Below, in pieces: positions 10,150 through 18,264 of a DNA stretch of 64,000 bases. Numbering within the stretch: the first letter of the stretch is position 1; each line of letters opens with the position of its first letter. The stretch lies in the NCBI RefSeq assembly GCF_004361735.1, contig NZ_SNVV01000020.1:36092-100091 (forward strand). Direction: 5' to 3'. The notes under the pieces were generated by a model, which had not been told where the DNA came from, ran no database searches, and was given only the letters and a program-made list of their open reading frames with translations. The DNA is from Azoarcus indigens (GTDB taxonomy: Bacteria; Pseudomonadota; Gammaproteobacteria; Burkholderiales; Rhodocyclaceae). A program made the position numbers and the translations under genes.

Positions 10150-12077
10150 AAGGCGCGCCGGCAGGCCTGGCGCCGAGCCCCTCCCTCGCCCGCCTGTGGC
10201 TGGTGCGCCGGCGGCTGGCCACCCTGCTGCTACCCTGGATGCTGGTCTTCGGCTTCGGCACCCCGCTGGTCTGGTACGACCTGCGCCAGACGCTGCACAC
10301 CCCACTGCTGCGTGCCCAAGCCGACGCGCTGACCGAAGGCAACCAGGTGCTGGTGCGTAGCCTGGCCATCTTGAAGCGCGACATCCAGTTCCTCGGTGAC
10401 TTCTTCACTCACCTGCCCGGAACCGGCCTTGCCGATGGCCCTTTGCAACTACAGCTCTTCCACAGCTTCGCCGAGAGCTCCGGCTACTACGACCAAGTAC
10501 GCTGGATAGACGAGACCGGCATGGAGCGCATCCGTATCAACTACAGGGCACAGCACAGTGAGCTCGTGCCCAGGGCAGAATTGCAAAATAAAGCTGATCG
10601 GCCTTACTTCGTCGACACCATGCAGTTGAACAGTGGCAGCATCTATTACTCCCCGCTGGACCTCAACATTGAGCACGGTGCCATCGAACAGCCCTTGCGC
10701 CCGACGCTGCGGGTAGCTACCCCTGTATTCGACAAGAGCCGCAAGCGCGGGATCGTCATTCTCAATTACCACGCCGGTCGCCTGCTCGAACGCCTGATGG
10801 CCATTGGCCTGCAGCAGGGGCTGGAGATACAACTGATCAACCAGGACAGTTACTGGCTGCTCCACCCTGACGCGCAAATGAACTGGGGCTGGCAACTGGA
10901 CCGCCCAAAGGACAGCCTGGCGCAACACTACCCACAGTTGTGGCGACAGATGCAGGAGAACGACCGGGGTAGCTACCGTGATGAGCACGGCATCTGGAGC
11001 TACCTCGCCTTCAACCCCAGCGCCGATACCACGCCGGGTGCAGGCCTGCGCAGCAACCCGCTCACCTGGCGTTTACTGGTACGCATCCCCGAGCCCGCAC
11101 TGGACGCGGTCGCCGCCCGCAGCAAACTTACTTTCACCCTGCTGGTGTTGATGGCCGTAGCAATCACTGTCGGCCTCTCCGCCCGCCTCGCCCTCGCCAT
11201 GCGCGCCGAGGAGGAAAAAAGCCTCGCCCTGGCACAAACCAACACCGCCCTGCAGCACTCGCTGGATAACCTGCGCGCAGTGCAGGAAGACCTCGCCCGC
11301 GCTGACAAGCTCTCTTCTCTCGGCCTCATGGTGGCCGGCGTCGCCCATGAGCTGAATACCCCGCTGGGCAGCGCGATGATGGCGCTCAGCACCGCGCGGC
11401 AGGAGTTGCAGCAGTTGGAGGAGCGCATCCAGTCCGGGCTGAAGAAATCCGACCTCACTGCCTTCCTCGCCAACTGCGGCGAAGGCATGGAACTGGCCGC
11501 CCGGGCGGTCGACCGGGCTGGCTCGCTGGTGCGGCGATTCAAACAGACGGCAATAGACCGCACCACCATGGAACGGCGCAGCTTCGTGCTCGCCGAGACC
11601 CTGGTGGATGCCGACCACCGCCTGCACAAGTGGGACCACAGCCTGCCGGTCAGCCTCGCGCTGGAACTGGACCCGGCCATCGAGATGGACAGCTACCCGG
11701 GCCCGCTCGGCCAGGTCGTCTCCAACCTGATCGAGAACGCGCTGGTACACGGTTTCCCCGACAACCGCGCAGGCAATCTCACCATCCGCGCCGAACCGGA
11801 AGGCGAAGATGGCGTCCTCCTCACCGTCGCCGACACCGGCGTCGGCATCCCCGCCGAAGTGTTGACGCAGATCTTCGACCCCTTCTTCACCACCCGGCGC
11901 CACGACGGCGGCACCGGGCTGGGGCTGCATGTGGTCTATCAGATCGTCACCGAGCTGCTGGGCGGTCGCATCGAAGTGAGCAGCGTGAGCAACGGTAATA
12001 CCGGCTCCGGCACCGTCTTCACCCTCCATCTGCCCCGCGTCGCCCCCGCCGCAACGCCGCGCCAGCCCGCGGCCTGA
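10131..12077 (+). CDS. Membrane sensor histidine kinase, partner of the EAL response regulator
   Basis: About 648 residues. A first membrane segment (about 23-45), a large extracytoplasmic sensory region of roughly 300 residues (probably Cache-like, not certain) and a second membrane segment (TFTLLVLMAVAITVG) are followed by a coiled coil. The HisKA motif VAGVAHELNTPLGSA and the ATPase boxes NLIENALVHGF, DTGVGIP and GGTGLGLHVVYQI complete the kinase. There is no receiver domain. I start at ATG 10131 because AAGAGG directly precedes it and it overlaps the upstream gene, implying coupled translation. It would phosphorylate the neighbouring DUF3369-GGDEF-EAL protein. Confidence 0.92.
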   Translation: MAGEPLEGAPAGLAPSPSLARLWLVRRRLATLLLPWMLVFGFGTPLVWYDLRQTLHTPLLRAQADALTEGNQVLVRSLAILKRDIQFLGDFFTHLPGTGLADGPLQLQLFHSFAESSGYYDQVRWIDETGMERIRINYRAQHSELVPRAELQNKADRPYFVDTMQLNSGSIYYSPLDLNIEHGAIEQPLRPTLRVATPVFDKSRKRGIVILNYHAGRLLERLMAIGLQQGLEIQLINQDSYWLLHPDAQMNWGWQLDRPKDSLAQHYPQLWRQMQENDRGSYRDEHGIWSYLAFNPSADTTPGAGLRSNPLTWRLLVRIPEPALDAVAARSKLTFTLLVLMAVAITVGLSARLALAMRAEEEKSLALAQTNTALQHSLDNLRAVQEDLARADKLSSLGLMVAGVAHELNTPLGSAMMALSTARQELQQLEERIQSGLKKSDLTAFLANCGEGMELAARAVDRAGSLVRRFKQTAIDRTTMERRSFVLAETLVDADHRLHKWDHSLPVSLALELDPAIEMDSYPGPLGQVVSNLIENALVHGFPDNRAGNLTIRAEPEGEDGVLLTVADTGVGIPAEVLTQIFDPFFTTRRHDGGTGLGLHVVYQIVTELLGGRIEVSSVSNGNTGSGTVFTLHLPRVAPAATPRQPAA

Positions 12078-12175
12078 GCCCGCCGGGGCCATTTGCTTCG
12101 ACCGGGATTTGGGATTAGCGTTGACCCGCCCTCGCGCCCCGCCGCGAATGTCATAGCACCCCCACGGAGGCTTCA

Positions 12176-12487
12176 ATGAGCGACACCACGCACCCCTCGA
12201 AGGACAAACTCGTTTCCGATCTCAAGGTCGTCGTCGCCGACGCCGAAGAGCTGCTGAAACTGACCGCCGACCAGGCTGGCGAGAAGCTCCACGACGTTCG
12301 CGGCCGTATCGGTGAACGCCTTGCCGGCGCCAAGGAGCGCATCGCCGAAGCCGAGGCCGCCCTGCTGGAGAAGACCAAGCAGGCCGCCCACGCCACCGAC
12401 GATTACGTCCACGCCCACCCCTGGCAATCCGTCGGCGTTGCCGCCGGCGTCGCCTTCCTGCTGGGCCTGCTGGTCAGCCGCCGCTGA
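12176..12487 (+). CDS. DUF883 (YqjD/ElaB-like) membrane-anchored protein
   Basis: A 103-residue protein. A long amphipathic helical N-terminal region is followed by the family signature YVHAHPWQSVGVAAG and a single C-terminal membrane helix ending in SRR. E. coli YqjD and ElaB are inner-membrane proteins that bind ribosomes in stationary phase; transfer of that role here is inference. CGGAGG precedes the ATG. It heads a three-gene set matching the yqjD-yqjE-yqjK order. Confidence 0.9.
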   Translation: MSDTTHPSKDKLVSDLKVVVADAEELLKLTADQAGEKLHDVRGRIGERLAGAKERIAEAEAALLEKTKQAAHATDDYVHAHPWQSVGVAAGVAFLLGLLVSRR

Positions 12488-12495
12488 ACCGGCGC

Positions 12496-12879
12496 ATGAG
12501 CGAATCGCGACGGCCGCGCCTGGCTGACAGCCTGCGCGGCATCCTCGATGCCGGGCTGCACGCAGTGCAGACCCGGCTCGAACTTCTGGGCGTCGAACTC
12601 CAGGAAGAAAAGCTGCGGCTGGCCGCACTTCTGCTCAACACCGTGCTCGCCGCGGTGCTGCTGGGCTTCGGCCTCGTCTTCCTGGTGATCTTCCTCACCG
12701 TGCTGCTGTGGGACGATTACCGCCTGCTCGCCCTCGGCCTCGCCACCGTCATCCTGTTCGGCGGCGGCCTGTTCACCGCGGCCAACGCGGCCCGCGAACT
12801 ACGCCGTGGCAGCAGCCTGTTCTCCGCCAGCCTCGCCGAGCTCCGCCGTGACCGCGCGGCCCTGCAGCGCGAAGAATGA
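12496..12879 (+). CDS. YqjE-like (phage holin family III/DUF1469) membrane protein
   Basis: A 127-residue protein starting 8 nt after the DUF883 stop. An N-terminal helix (DSLRGILDAGLHAVQTRLELLG split over about residues 9-35) is followed by two adjacent hydrophobic segments (about 45-75 and 78-97), the normal layout of YqjE. The family is annotated as phage holin-like by fold only; nothing nearby is phage. It is likely an inner-membrane stress protein in an operon with its neighbours. Confidence 0.85.
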   Translation: MSESRRPRLADSLRGILDAGLHAVQTRLELLGVELQEEKLRLAALLLNTVLAAVLLGFGLVFLVIFLTVLLWDDYRLLALGLATVILFGGGLFTAANAARELRRGSSLFSASLAELRRDRAALQREE

Positions 12880-12900
12880 GCCGCGCACGGTGATACCCGC

Positions 12901-13251
12901 ATGAGCCCGCAGATGGTCGAACTGGCGCTGCGCAAGCAACGGCTGCAGATCCGCGCCGAAGCGCAGCGGGACGACATGATGGGGCGGCTGGCAGGCATAG
13001 AGTCCGCACTGGACACGGTGGACCGGGTGCGTGATCAACTGGACTGGGCCAAGGAGAAAGCCCCCCTGCTGACGGGTGCCGCACTGCTCCTGCTGATGGC
13101 CCGCCCGCGCCGCACCTGGTGGCTGGTGCGGCGGGCCTGGGTGGGCTGGATGCTGTTGAGTCGGGTGCGCGGCGGTTCTGTCGCGCCCCTGGTGCCGGTA
13201 CTGCTCAGCTTGTTCAGCCGTTGGCGCGCTTCTCGGGCAGCACGAGGTTGA
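12901..13251 (+). CDS. YqjK-like protein
   Basis: A 116-residue, strongly basic protein. The N-terminal ALRKQRLQIRAEAQR motif and single hydrophobic stretch (LLTGAALLLLMARP) resemble YqjK. It is the third member of the YqjD/YqjE/YqjK-like set, 21 nt after the second. Its last 38 nt overlap the end of the convergent uraA gene. The function of the family is unknown. Confidence 0.75.
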   Translation: MSPQMVELALRKQRLQIRAEAQRDDMMGRLAGIESALDTVDRVRDQLDWAKEKAPLLTGAALLLLMARPRRTWWLVRRAWVGWMLLSRVRGGSVAPLVPVLLSLFSRWRASRAARG

Positions 13252-14461
13252 GCAGCACCGCGAACACGCCGCACAGACTCACGCCCTGCAGCACGAAGCT
13301 GCCGATCGAGAAGCCGAAACCGCCGATGCCCAGCACCAGCACGGTGGAGACGATGACGAGGTTGCGCGGCTCTTCCAGATCGGTGCGCGCGGCGATCAGC
13401 GTCTTCAGGCCGATGGCGGCGATGGAGCCGAACAGCAGGATCATGATGCCGCCCATCACCGGCGCCGGAATCGACTGCAGCACCGCATTGAACTTGCCGA
13501 CGAAAGCCATCGCGACCGCGAATACCGCCGCCCAGGTCATGATCACCGGGTTGAAGTTGCGCGTCAGCGTCACCGCGCCGGTCACCTCCGCATAGGTGGT
13601 CACCGGCGGGCCGCCGACCATGCCGGCGAACAGCACGCCCAGGCCGTCGCCCGCCAGGGTACGGTGCAGGCCCGGCTCGCGGGTGTAATCGCGTCCGGTA
13701 ACACCGCCCACCGCGATCACATTGCCGACGTGCTCGATCGCCGGCGCCAGCGCCACCGGCAGCATGAACAGGATGGCCGCCAGCTCGAAGCTGGGGGTGA
13801 CGAAGTGCGGCATCGCAATCCAGGGCGCATTGGCGATCCTGGAGAAATCCACGTCGCCCATCAGCGCCGCCAGCACATAGCCGGCGGCGACACCGAGCAG
13901 GATAGGCACCAACCGCAGGATGCCGCGGGCGAAGATCGCCGCCGCCATCGTCGTGCCCAGCGAAACCACCGCCAGCAGCAGCGCCTGCTCGCGCGGCATG
14001 AGCGTGAGCTTGCCGTCGCCGCTCAGGCCCATCGCCATGTTCACCGCCACGCCGGCCAGCGCGAGGCCGATCACCATGATGATGGGGCCGATGACCACCG
14101 GCGGCATCAGCCGGTGCACCACCTGGGCGCCATAACGCTTCACCAGCCCGGCGAATGCGAAGTAGGCCAGGCTGACGCAGGCCAGCGCGCCCATGGTGGC
14201 CGGCAGGCCCCAGGTCTGCATCGAGTAGATGATGGGGGCGATGAAAGCGAAGCTGGATCCGAGGAAGATCGGCACCTGCCGCCGCGTCAGCGCCTGGAAC
14301 AGCAGCGTGCCGACACCGGCGCCCAGCAACGCCATGCTGGGATTCAGGCCGGTGAGCAGCGGCACCAGCACCAGGGCGCCAAAGGCCACGAACAGGATCT
14401 GCGCGCCGGCCACCGCCTGGCGCCACGCCGGGGCCGCCGGCGCAATTGCGTTCTCACGCAT
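13214..14461 (-). CDS. uraA: Uracil/xanthine permease (NCS2 family)
   Basis: A 415-residue membrane transporter for nucleobases with about 14 hydrophobic segments. Family features include [36 protein letters not shown] and the [24 protein letters not shown] segments around the substrate-binding helices. ATG 14461 is preceded by GGGGAG at good spacing. It lies 166 nt downstream of upp on the same strand, so uracil import and conversion to UMP are likely co-transcribed. Confidence 0.93.
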   Translation of the reverse strand: MRENAIAPAAPAWRQAVAGAQILFVAFGALVLVPLLTGLNPSMALLGAGVGTLLFQALTRRQVPIFLGSSFAFIAPIIYSMQTWGLPATMGALACVSLAYFAFAGLVKRYGAQVVHRLMPPVVIGPIIMVIGLALAGVAVNMAMGLSGDGKLTLMPREQALLLAVVSLGTTMAAAIFARGILRLVPILLGVAAGYVLAALMGDVDFSRIANAPWIAMPHFVTPSFELAAILFMLPVALAPAIEHVGNVIAVGGVTGRDYTREPGLHRTLAGDGLGVLFAGMVGGPPVTTYAEVTGAVTLTRNFNPVIMTWAAVFAVAMAFVGKFNAVLQSIPAPVMGGIMILLFGSIAAIGLKTLIAARTDLEEPRNLVIVSTVLVLGIGGFGFSIGSFVLQGVSLCGVFAVLLNLVLPEKRANG

Positions 14462-14627
14462 GGTTGAGCTCCCCGCCGAGGGCGGAAGTGATGGATAAGG
14501 GTTGGGAGGCGTCGGGCTTGCGCGCGCTGGCAGCCCGCCCGCCGGCTGCCGCACCGCCAGCGGCCCAGGACCGGCCCGGCGCCTGCGGCATCGCCGCCTC
14601 GAACAGCTGCCGCGCCGGCAGCCGCGC

Positions 14628-15260
14628 TCAGTTCATCTTGGTGCCGAAGATCTTGTCGCCGGCATCGCCGAGGCCGGGAATGATGTAGCCCTGCTCGTTG
14701 AGGTGGCTGTCTATGCTGGCGGTGTAGATCTCCACCTCCGGATGGGCGGCCGCCATGCGGGCGATGCCTTCGGGCGCCGCCACCAGCACCAGCGCGCGAA
14801 CCTGGGTACACCCGTTGCGCTTGAGCATGTCCACCGTCGCCACCATGGAGCCGCCGGTGGCCAGCATCGGGTCGATGATCAAGGCCATGCGCTCGCCCAG
14901 ATGGCCGACGAACTTCTCGAAGTAAGGCGCCGGCTGCAGGGTCTCCTCGTCGCGGGCGATGCCCACCACGCTCACCTTGGCGCTGGGAATCATGTCCAGC
15001 ACGCCGTCCAGCATGCCCAGGCCGGCACGCAGGATGGGCACCACCGTCACCTTCTTGCCCTTGATCTGCTCCACCTCCACCGGCCCGGCCCAGCCGGCGA
15101 TGGTCACGGTTTCCAGCGGAAAGTCCTTGCAGGCCTCGTAGGCCAGCAGGCGCGCCAGTTCGGCGGTGAGCTCGCGGAATTTCTTGGTGCTGATGTCAGC
15201 CTCGCGCATGAGGCCGATCTTATGACGCACGAGCGGATGGTCGATCTGGTGAATGGGCAT
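14628..15260 (-). CDS. upp: Uracil phosphoribosyltransferase
   Basis: A 210-residue enzyme that makes UMP from uracil and PRPP. Evidence: full-length match to the family pattern, [12 protein letters not shown] at the N-terminus, the PRPP loop [12 protein letters not shown], and the uracil-binding C-terminus [21 protein letters not shown]. It stands upstream of uraA in the same orientation and is divergent from the hypoxanthine phosphoribosyltransferase gene, with a 136-nt gap between them. Confidence 0.97.
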   Translation of the reverse strand: MPIHQIDHPLVRHKIGLMREADISTKKFRELTAELARLLAYEACKDFPLETVTIAGWAGPVEVEQIKGKKVTVVPILRAGLGMLDGVLDMIPSAKVSVVGIARDEETLQPAPYFEKFVGHLGERMALIIDPMLATGGSMVATVDMLKRNGCTQVRALVLVAAPEGIARMAAAHPEVEIYTASIDSHLNEQGYIIPGLGDAGDKIFGTKMN

Positions 15261-15396
15261 CGGAAGCGGTCCTTGAAGGGTCGCCGCAGTTTACTACCGA
15301 CGACTGCGCCAACGGCGTGGCTTCCGCCGCACTGGGATAAAATGCGCGCCTTCCGCAGACCTCCCGTGCCCGGGCCGAGAGCCCTCGCAGCAATCC

Positions 15397-15954
15397 ATGC
15401 CCACCGACCTCAACGCCCTCCGCCTCATCCTCGCAGAAGCCGACTGCCTCGCCTCCCCGCAGACGGTGGAGCAGGCGCTGGACCGCATGGCGGACGAAAT
15501 CACCACCCGACTGGCGGACAGCAACCCCCTGGTCTACACGGTGATGAACGGCGGCCTGATCTTCGCCGGCCGCCTGCTCACCCGCCTGCCTTTCCCGCTG
15601 GAAACCTCCTACCTGCACGCCAGCCGCTACGGCCACGCGCTGCAGGGCACCTTGCTGGATTGGCGGGTGCGCCCCACGCAGGACCTGCGCGGCCGCAGCG
15701 TGCTGGTGCTGGACGACATCCTGGATGAAGGCCACACGCTGGCGGCCATCGTCGACTACCTGAAGAACGAAGGCGCGCGGGAAGTACTCACAGCGGTACT
15801 GGTACATAAAAACCACACGCGCAAGGCCTACCCCGGCATGCGCGCCGACTTCACCGGCGTGGACGTGGCCGACCGCTTCCTGTTCGGCTGCGGCATGGAC
15901 TACAAAGGCTACTGGCGCAATGCGCCGGGCATCTACGCGGTGAAGGGACTCTGA
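15397..15954 (+). CDS. Hypoxanthine(-guanine) phosphoribosyltransferase
   Basis: A 185-residue purine salvage enzyme. The PRPP motif VLVLDDILDEGHTL is typical of type I phosphoribosyltransferases, and the C-terminal VADRFLFGCGMDYKGYWRN matches the hypoxanthine-guanine subgroup of betaproteobacteria. It would convert hypoxanthine and/or guanine plus PRPP to IMP and GMP. It is divergent from upp/uraA, so this block is a purine and pyrimidine base salvage locus. A DUF1840 gene follows after 12 nt. Confidence 0.93.
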   Translation: MPTDLNALRLILAEADCLASPQTVEQALDRMADEITTRLADSNPLVYTVMNGGLIFAGRLLTRLPFPLETSYLHASRYGHALQGTLLDWRVRPTQDLRGRSVLVLDDILDEGHTLAAIVDYLKNEGAREVLTAVLVHKNHTRKAYPGMRADFTGVDVADRFLFGCGMDYKGYWRNAPGIYAVKGL

Positions 15955-15966
15955 GGGAGCGAATAC

Positions 15967-16302
15967 ATGCTGATCACCTTCCATTCCGACGAAAGCGCCG
16001 ACGTCATCATGTTCGGCGACGCCGCCAAGGCACTGCTAGGCATCCTCGGCAAGGACCCGCAGGACAGCAAGGGCATCGTCACCGTCGAGCAACTGCCGGC
16101 CGCCATCGAGCGCCTGCATGCCGCCATCGAGGAAGACCGCGCCCGCCAGACCCGGCAGGGCGACGCCGACGAAGAGACCGCCCGGGAACAGGGCCAGACC
16201 GGCATGGCGGCGCCGGTCGGCCTCGCCCAGCGCGGCTGGCCGCTGCTGGAGATGCTGGAGCGCTCGGCCCGCGCCGGCGTGCCGGTGACCTGGGGCAGTT
16301 GA
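15967..16302 (+). CDS. DUF1840 family protein
   Basis: A 111-residue cytoplasmic protein. It opens with LITFHSDESADVIMFGDAAKALL and closes with WPLLEMLERSARAGVPVTWG, both diagnostic of DUF1840, a family seen mainly in betaproteobacteria. GGGAGCG precedes the ATG. It follows the phosphoribosyltransferase gene by 12 nt and is probably co-transcribed. No function is known. Confidence 0.88.
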   Translation: MLITFHSDESADVIMFGDAAKALLGILGKDPQDSKGIVTVEQLPAAIERLHAAIEEDRARQTRQGDADEETAREQGQTGMAAPVGLAQRGWPLLEMLERSARAGVPVTWGS

Positions 16303-16345
16303 ACCCGGCAGGCGGCAGCCCCGCCGGCAAGCCCCCAGCCGCAAC

Positions 16346-16663
16346 TCAGCGGCTGCCCCGCCGCGATGCAGCCTGCGCGGTGATGTAAGCCTCCACCTGC
16401 GCCTGCGTCACGCTGCCCTTGCCGGCGTTGTCGATCTCGCCGAAGTGGCGATGGACGAAGGGCATGCCTGCCTTCGCTTCTTCTTCGCTGAGGCTGCCGT
16501 CCCGGTTCGTGTCGGCCGCCGCGAAACGTTCCTGCAGCCGCTCCTTCATCCGCGCCGCTCCCTCCTGCGCCGCAGGCTCCGCCGCCCTCACCCCGCTCGC
16601 CGCCATGCCGGCGGCCAGCCCCAGCAGCGCCGCCAGCGCCACTCCTGAAATCATCCGCTTCAT
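16346..16663 (-). CDS. Exported EF-hand protein
   Basis: A 105-residue protein with a signal peptide (MKRMISGVALAALLGLAAG, cleavage likely near GVRAAEP). It carries one canonical EF-hand calcium loop (DTNRDGSLSEEE) and a weaker second one (DNAGKGSVTQAQ), so it may bind Ca2+ in the periplasm. ATG 16663 has GAGGAG upstream; an alternative frame start at 16699 would add 12 residues before the signal peptide. It lies 32 nt downstream of the Ser-rich exported protein gene and is probably in its operon, divergent from the OmpR/EnvZ-like system. Confidence 0.85.
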   Translation of the reverse strand: MKRMISGVALAALLGLAAGMAASGVRAAEPAAQEGAARMKERLQERFAAADTNRDGSLSEEEAKAGMPFVHRHFGEIDNAGKGSVTQAQVEAYITAQAASRRGSR

Positions 16664-16695
16664 CTGCCGCTCCTCGTCCTGATCCATGTGCCGGC

Positions 16696-17208
16696 TCAAC
16701 GGCCAGGGCAGGCGATGGTGTTGCCGCCCGCGTCATAGCAGGTCGCGCTGTGCGACCACCCGCTGTCCTTGCTGTAGCTGGTGCTGCTCTGCACCGAGTT
16801 GCCGGTGGTGGCGCTGGTCGCCGAAGTGCTGCGGCTCTGGCTGAGGTTGCCGTCGGCATCCCGGCTGGCGCTGCCGCTGCTGCTTACACTGCCACGGGCA
16901 TTGCTGGCCGCCACGCTGCTGCTGTGGCTGGCGCTGCCATCGGCCCCGCGGCTGTTCTGCGCGCTGCGCGCGCCGCTGCCGCCGTCCGCCCTGTTCCAGC
17001 TGCGGCTGCGCTGGCCGCTGCGGTTGCCGGCGCCGTCGCCTTGCCGCATGTACTGGCGCGCCATGCTGCCGCCCTTGGGGCCTGTTACCTCGCGCGATCC
17101 GGCCACGCCGGCGGCCTGGACCGGCAGCGCGAACGTAGCGGCCAGCAGCATGGCCAGCACGCTGCCCGGCACGCCGCCGGTACGCAGGAATCGAAGATGG
17201 GTCGTCAT
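16696..17208 (-). CDS. Exported Ser/Gly/Ala-rich repetitive protein
   Basis: A 170-residue protein with a signal peptide ending near LPVQAAG. The mature part is low-complexity, dominated by Ser, Ala, Gly, Arg and Asn (many SxS, GSAS and SRS units between about residues 60 and 145). It ends in a short segment with two Cys (TCYDAGGNTIACPGR) that could form a disulfide. ATG 17208 is well supported by AGGAGG 9 nt upstream. It is divergent from the two-component system and probably regulated by it through the TTACC sites between them. Function unknown. Confidence 0.75.
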   Translation of the reverse strand: MTTHLRFLRTGGVPGSVLAMLLAATFALPVQAAGVAGSREVTGPKGGSMARQYMRQGDGAGNRSGQRSRSWNRADGGSGARSAQNSRGADGSASHSSSVAASNARGSVSSSGSASRDADGNLSQSRSTSATSATTGNSVQSSTSYSKDSGWSHSATCYDAGGNTIACPGR

Positions 17209-17288
17209 GGGAAAACCTCCTGATCGCAATGCCCGCCGCCCTGCGCGTCGGGTCGTCTGCACTCTACGGAAGCGGACCTGCCGCCGGG

Positions 17289-17351
17289 TTACCTGGAGAA
17301 TCGGCCTCATTACCGGCGGTTACCGGCGGCCCCGCTGGTAATCGCCGGTAA
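17289..17351. promoter_or_regulatory. Cluster of TTACC half-sites: probable response-regulator operator
   Basis: TTACC occurs at 17289, 17310 and 17320 on the + strand, the last two being a TTACC-N5-TTACC direct repeat. The mirror arrangement GGTAA-N5-GGTAA lies at 17337-17351, with a further GGTAA at 17399-17403. Ten-to-eleven-bp direct repeats are the normal target form of OmpR-family regulators. The cluster lies between the divergent exported-protein gene (start 17208) and the OmpR-like regulator gene, suggesting autoregulation and control of both directions. Protein assignment is inference. Confidence 0.6.
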
Positions 17352-17423
17352 CCGTAGCGGCCGCGGTGAGGCACCGACAGCGCGGCTAAGATGTCGCCGG
17401 TAAAGTCATGGACGGAGAACGAG

Positions 17424-18137
17424 GTGGAGGAAGCCGGCAAATTGCTGGTGGTGGACGACGAAGCTGAATTGCGTGCGTTGCTGGCCCGCTATCTCGGCAG
17501 CCGCGGCTACCGGGTGCGCGAGGCGGCGGACACCGCGGCCATGGACCGGCTGCTGGAGCGCGAGCATTTCGACGTGCTGGTGCTGGATCTGATGCTTCCG
17601 GGCGAAGACGGCCTCGCCGCCTGCCGCCGGCTGCGCGCCAATGGCGACGCCATCCCCATCCTGATGCTGACCGCCCGCGGCGATCCGGTGGACCGCATCA
17701 TCGGCCTGGAGACCGGCGCCGACGATTACCTGCCCAAGCCCTTCGAGCCGCGCGAGTTGCTCGCCCGCATCCAGTCCCTGATCCGCCGCCAGCGCCTGCT
17801 CGGCGCCCAGGTCCATCGACAACCGGAAGCCGCCGTCCGCATCGGCCGTTACCGGCTGGACGGCGAACGCCGGCAGCTGCTGGATGGCGAGCAGGTGATC
17901 CCGCTGGCCGCCGGCGAGTTCGACCTGCTGCAGGCCCTGGCCGCCAACCGCGGCCGCGCGCTGGGCCGCGACCGCCTGGTGAGCCTCGCCGACGGCCCCG
18001 GCGCCGCGATCAACGACCGCAGCATAGACGTGCGCATCCTGCGCCTGCGCCGCGCCATCGAGGACGACCCGGCCAATCCGCGCCACCTGCTCACTGTGCG
18101 CGGCAAGGGCTACATGCTCGCCGCCGAGCCAAAGTGA
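17424..18137 (+). CDS. OmpR-family response regulator (EnvZ/OmpR-like pair)
   Basis: A receiver domain (LLVVDDEAELR, phosphoacceptor Asp in VLVLDLMLPGEDG, TARGDPVDR, conserved Lys in YLPKPFEPRE) is followed by a winged-helix DNA-binding domain (AAGEFDLLQALAANRGRALGRDRLV, SIDVRILRLRRAIEDDP, TVRGKGYMLA). I prefer GTG 17424, which has GGAG 6 nt upstream. An upstream ATG at 17391 has no ribosome-binding site and would run through a GGTAA half-site. The kinase gene follows after a 127-nt gap. The regulator probably binds the TTACC cluster just upstream. Confidence 0.92.
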   Translation: MEEAGKLLVVDDEAELRALLARYLGSRGYRVREAADTAAMDRLLEREHFDVLVLDLMLPGEDGLAACRRLRANGDAIPILMLTARGDPVDRIIGLETGADDYLPKPFEPRELLARIQSLIRRQRLLGAQVHRQPEAAVRIGRYRLDGERRQLLDGEQVIPLAAGEFDLLQALAANRGRALGRDRLVSLADGPGAAINDRSIDVRILRLRRAIEDDPANPRHLLTVRGKGYMLAAEPK

Positions 18138-18264
18138 AGCCGCGGGCGATGCATGGAATGAGGCGGGGCCTCGCCAGTTGCAGCGGCGTCGCCCCACGTT
18201 CCGCGCCGCGCCCTTGCGCGGCCTCCGTCCGGTCCACCGCCGCCCTCGCCACCCCTGGCACCCC

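Noticed and set aside
12496..12879. Phage holin annotation of the YqjE-like protein as a sign of a prophage
   Set aside because: Neighbours are YqjD-like and YqjK-like housekeeping genes, and no phage gene lies nearby.
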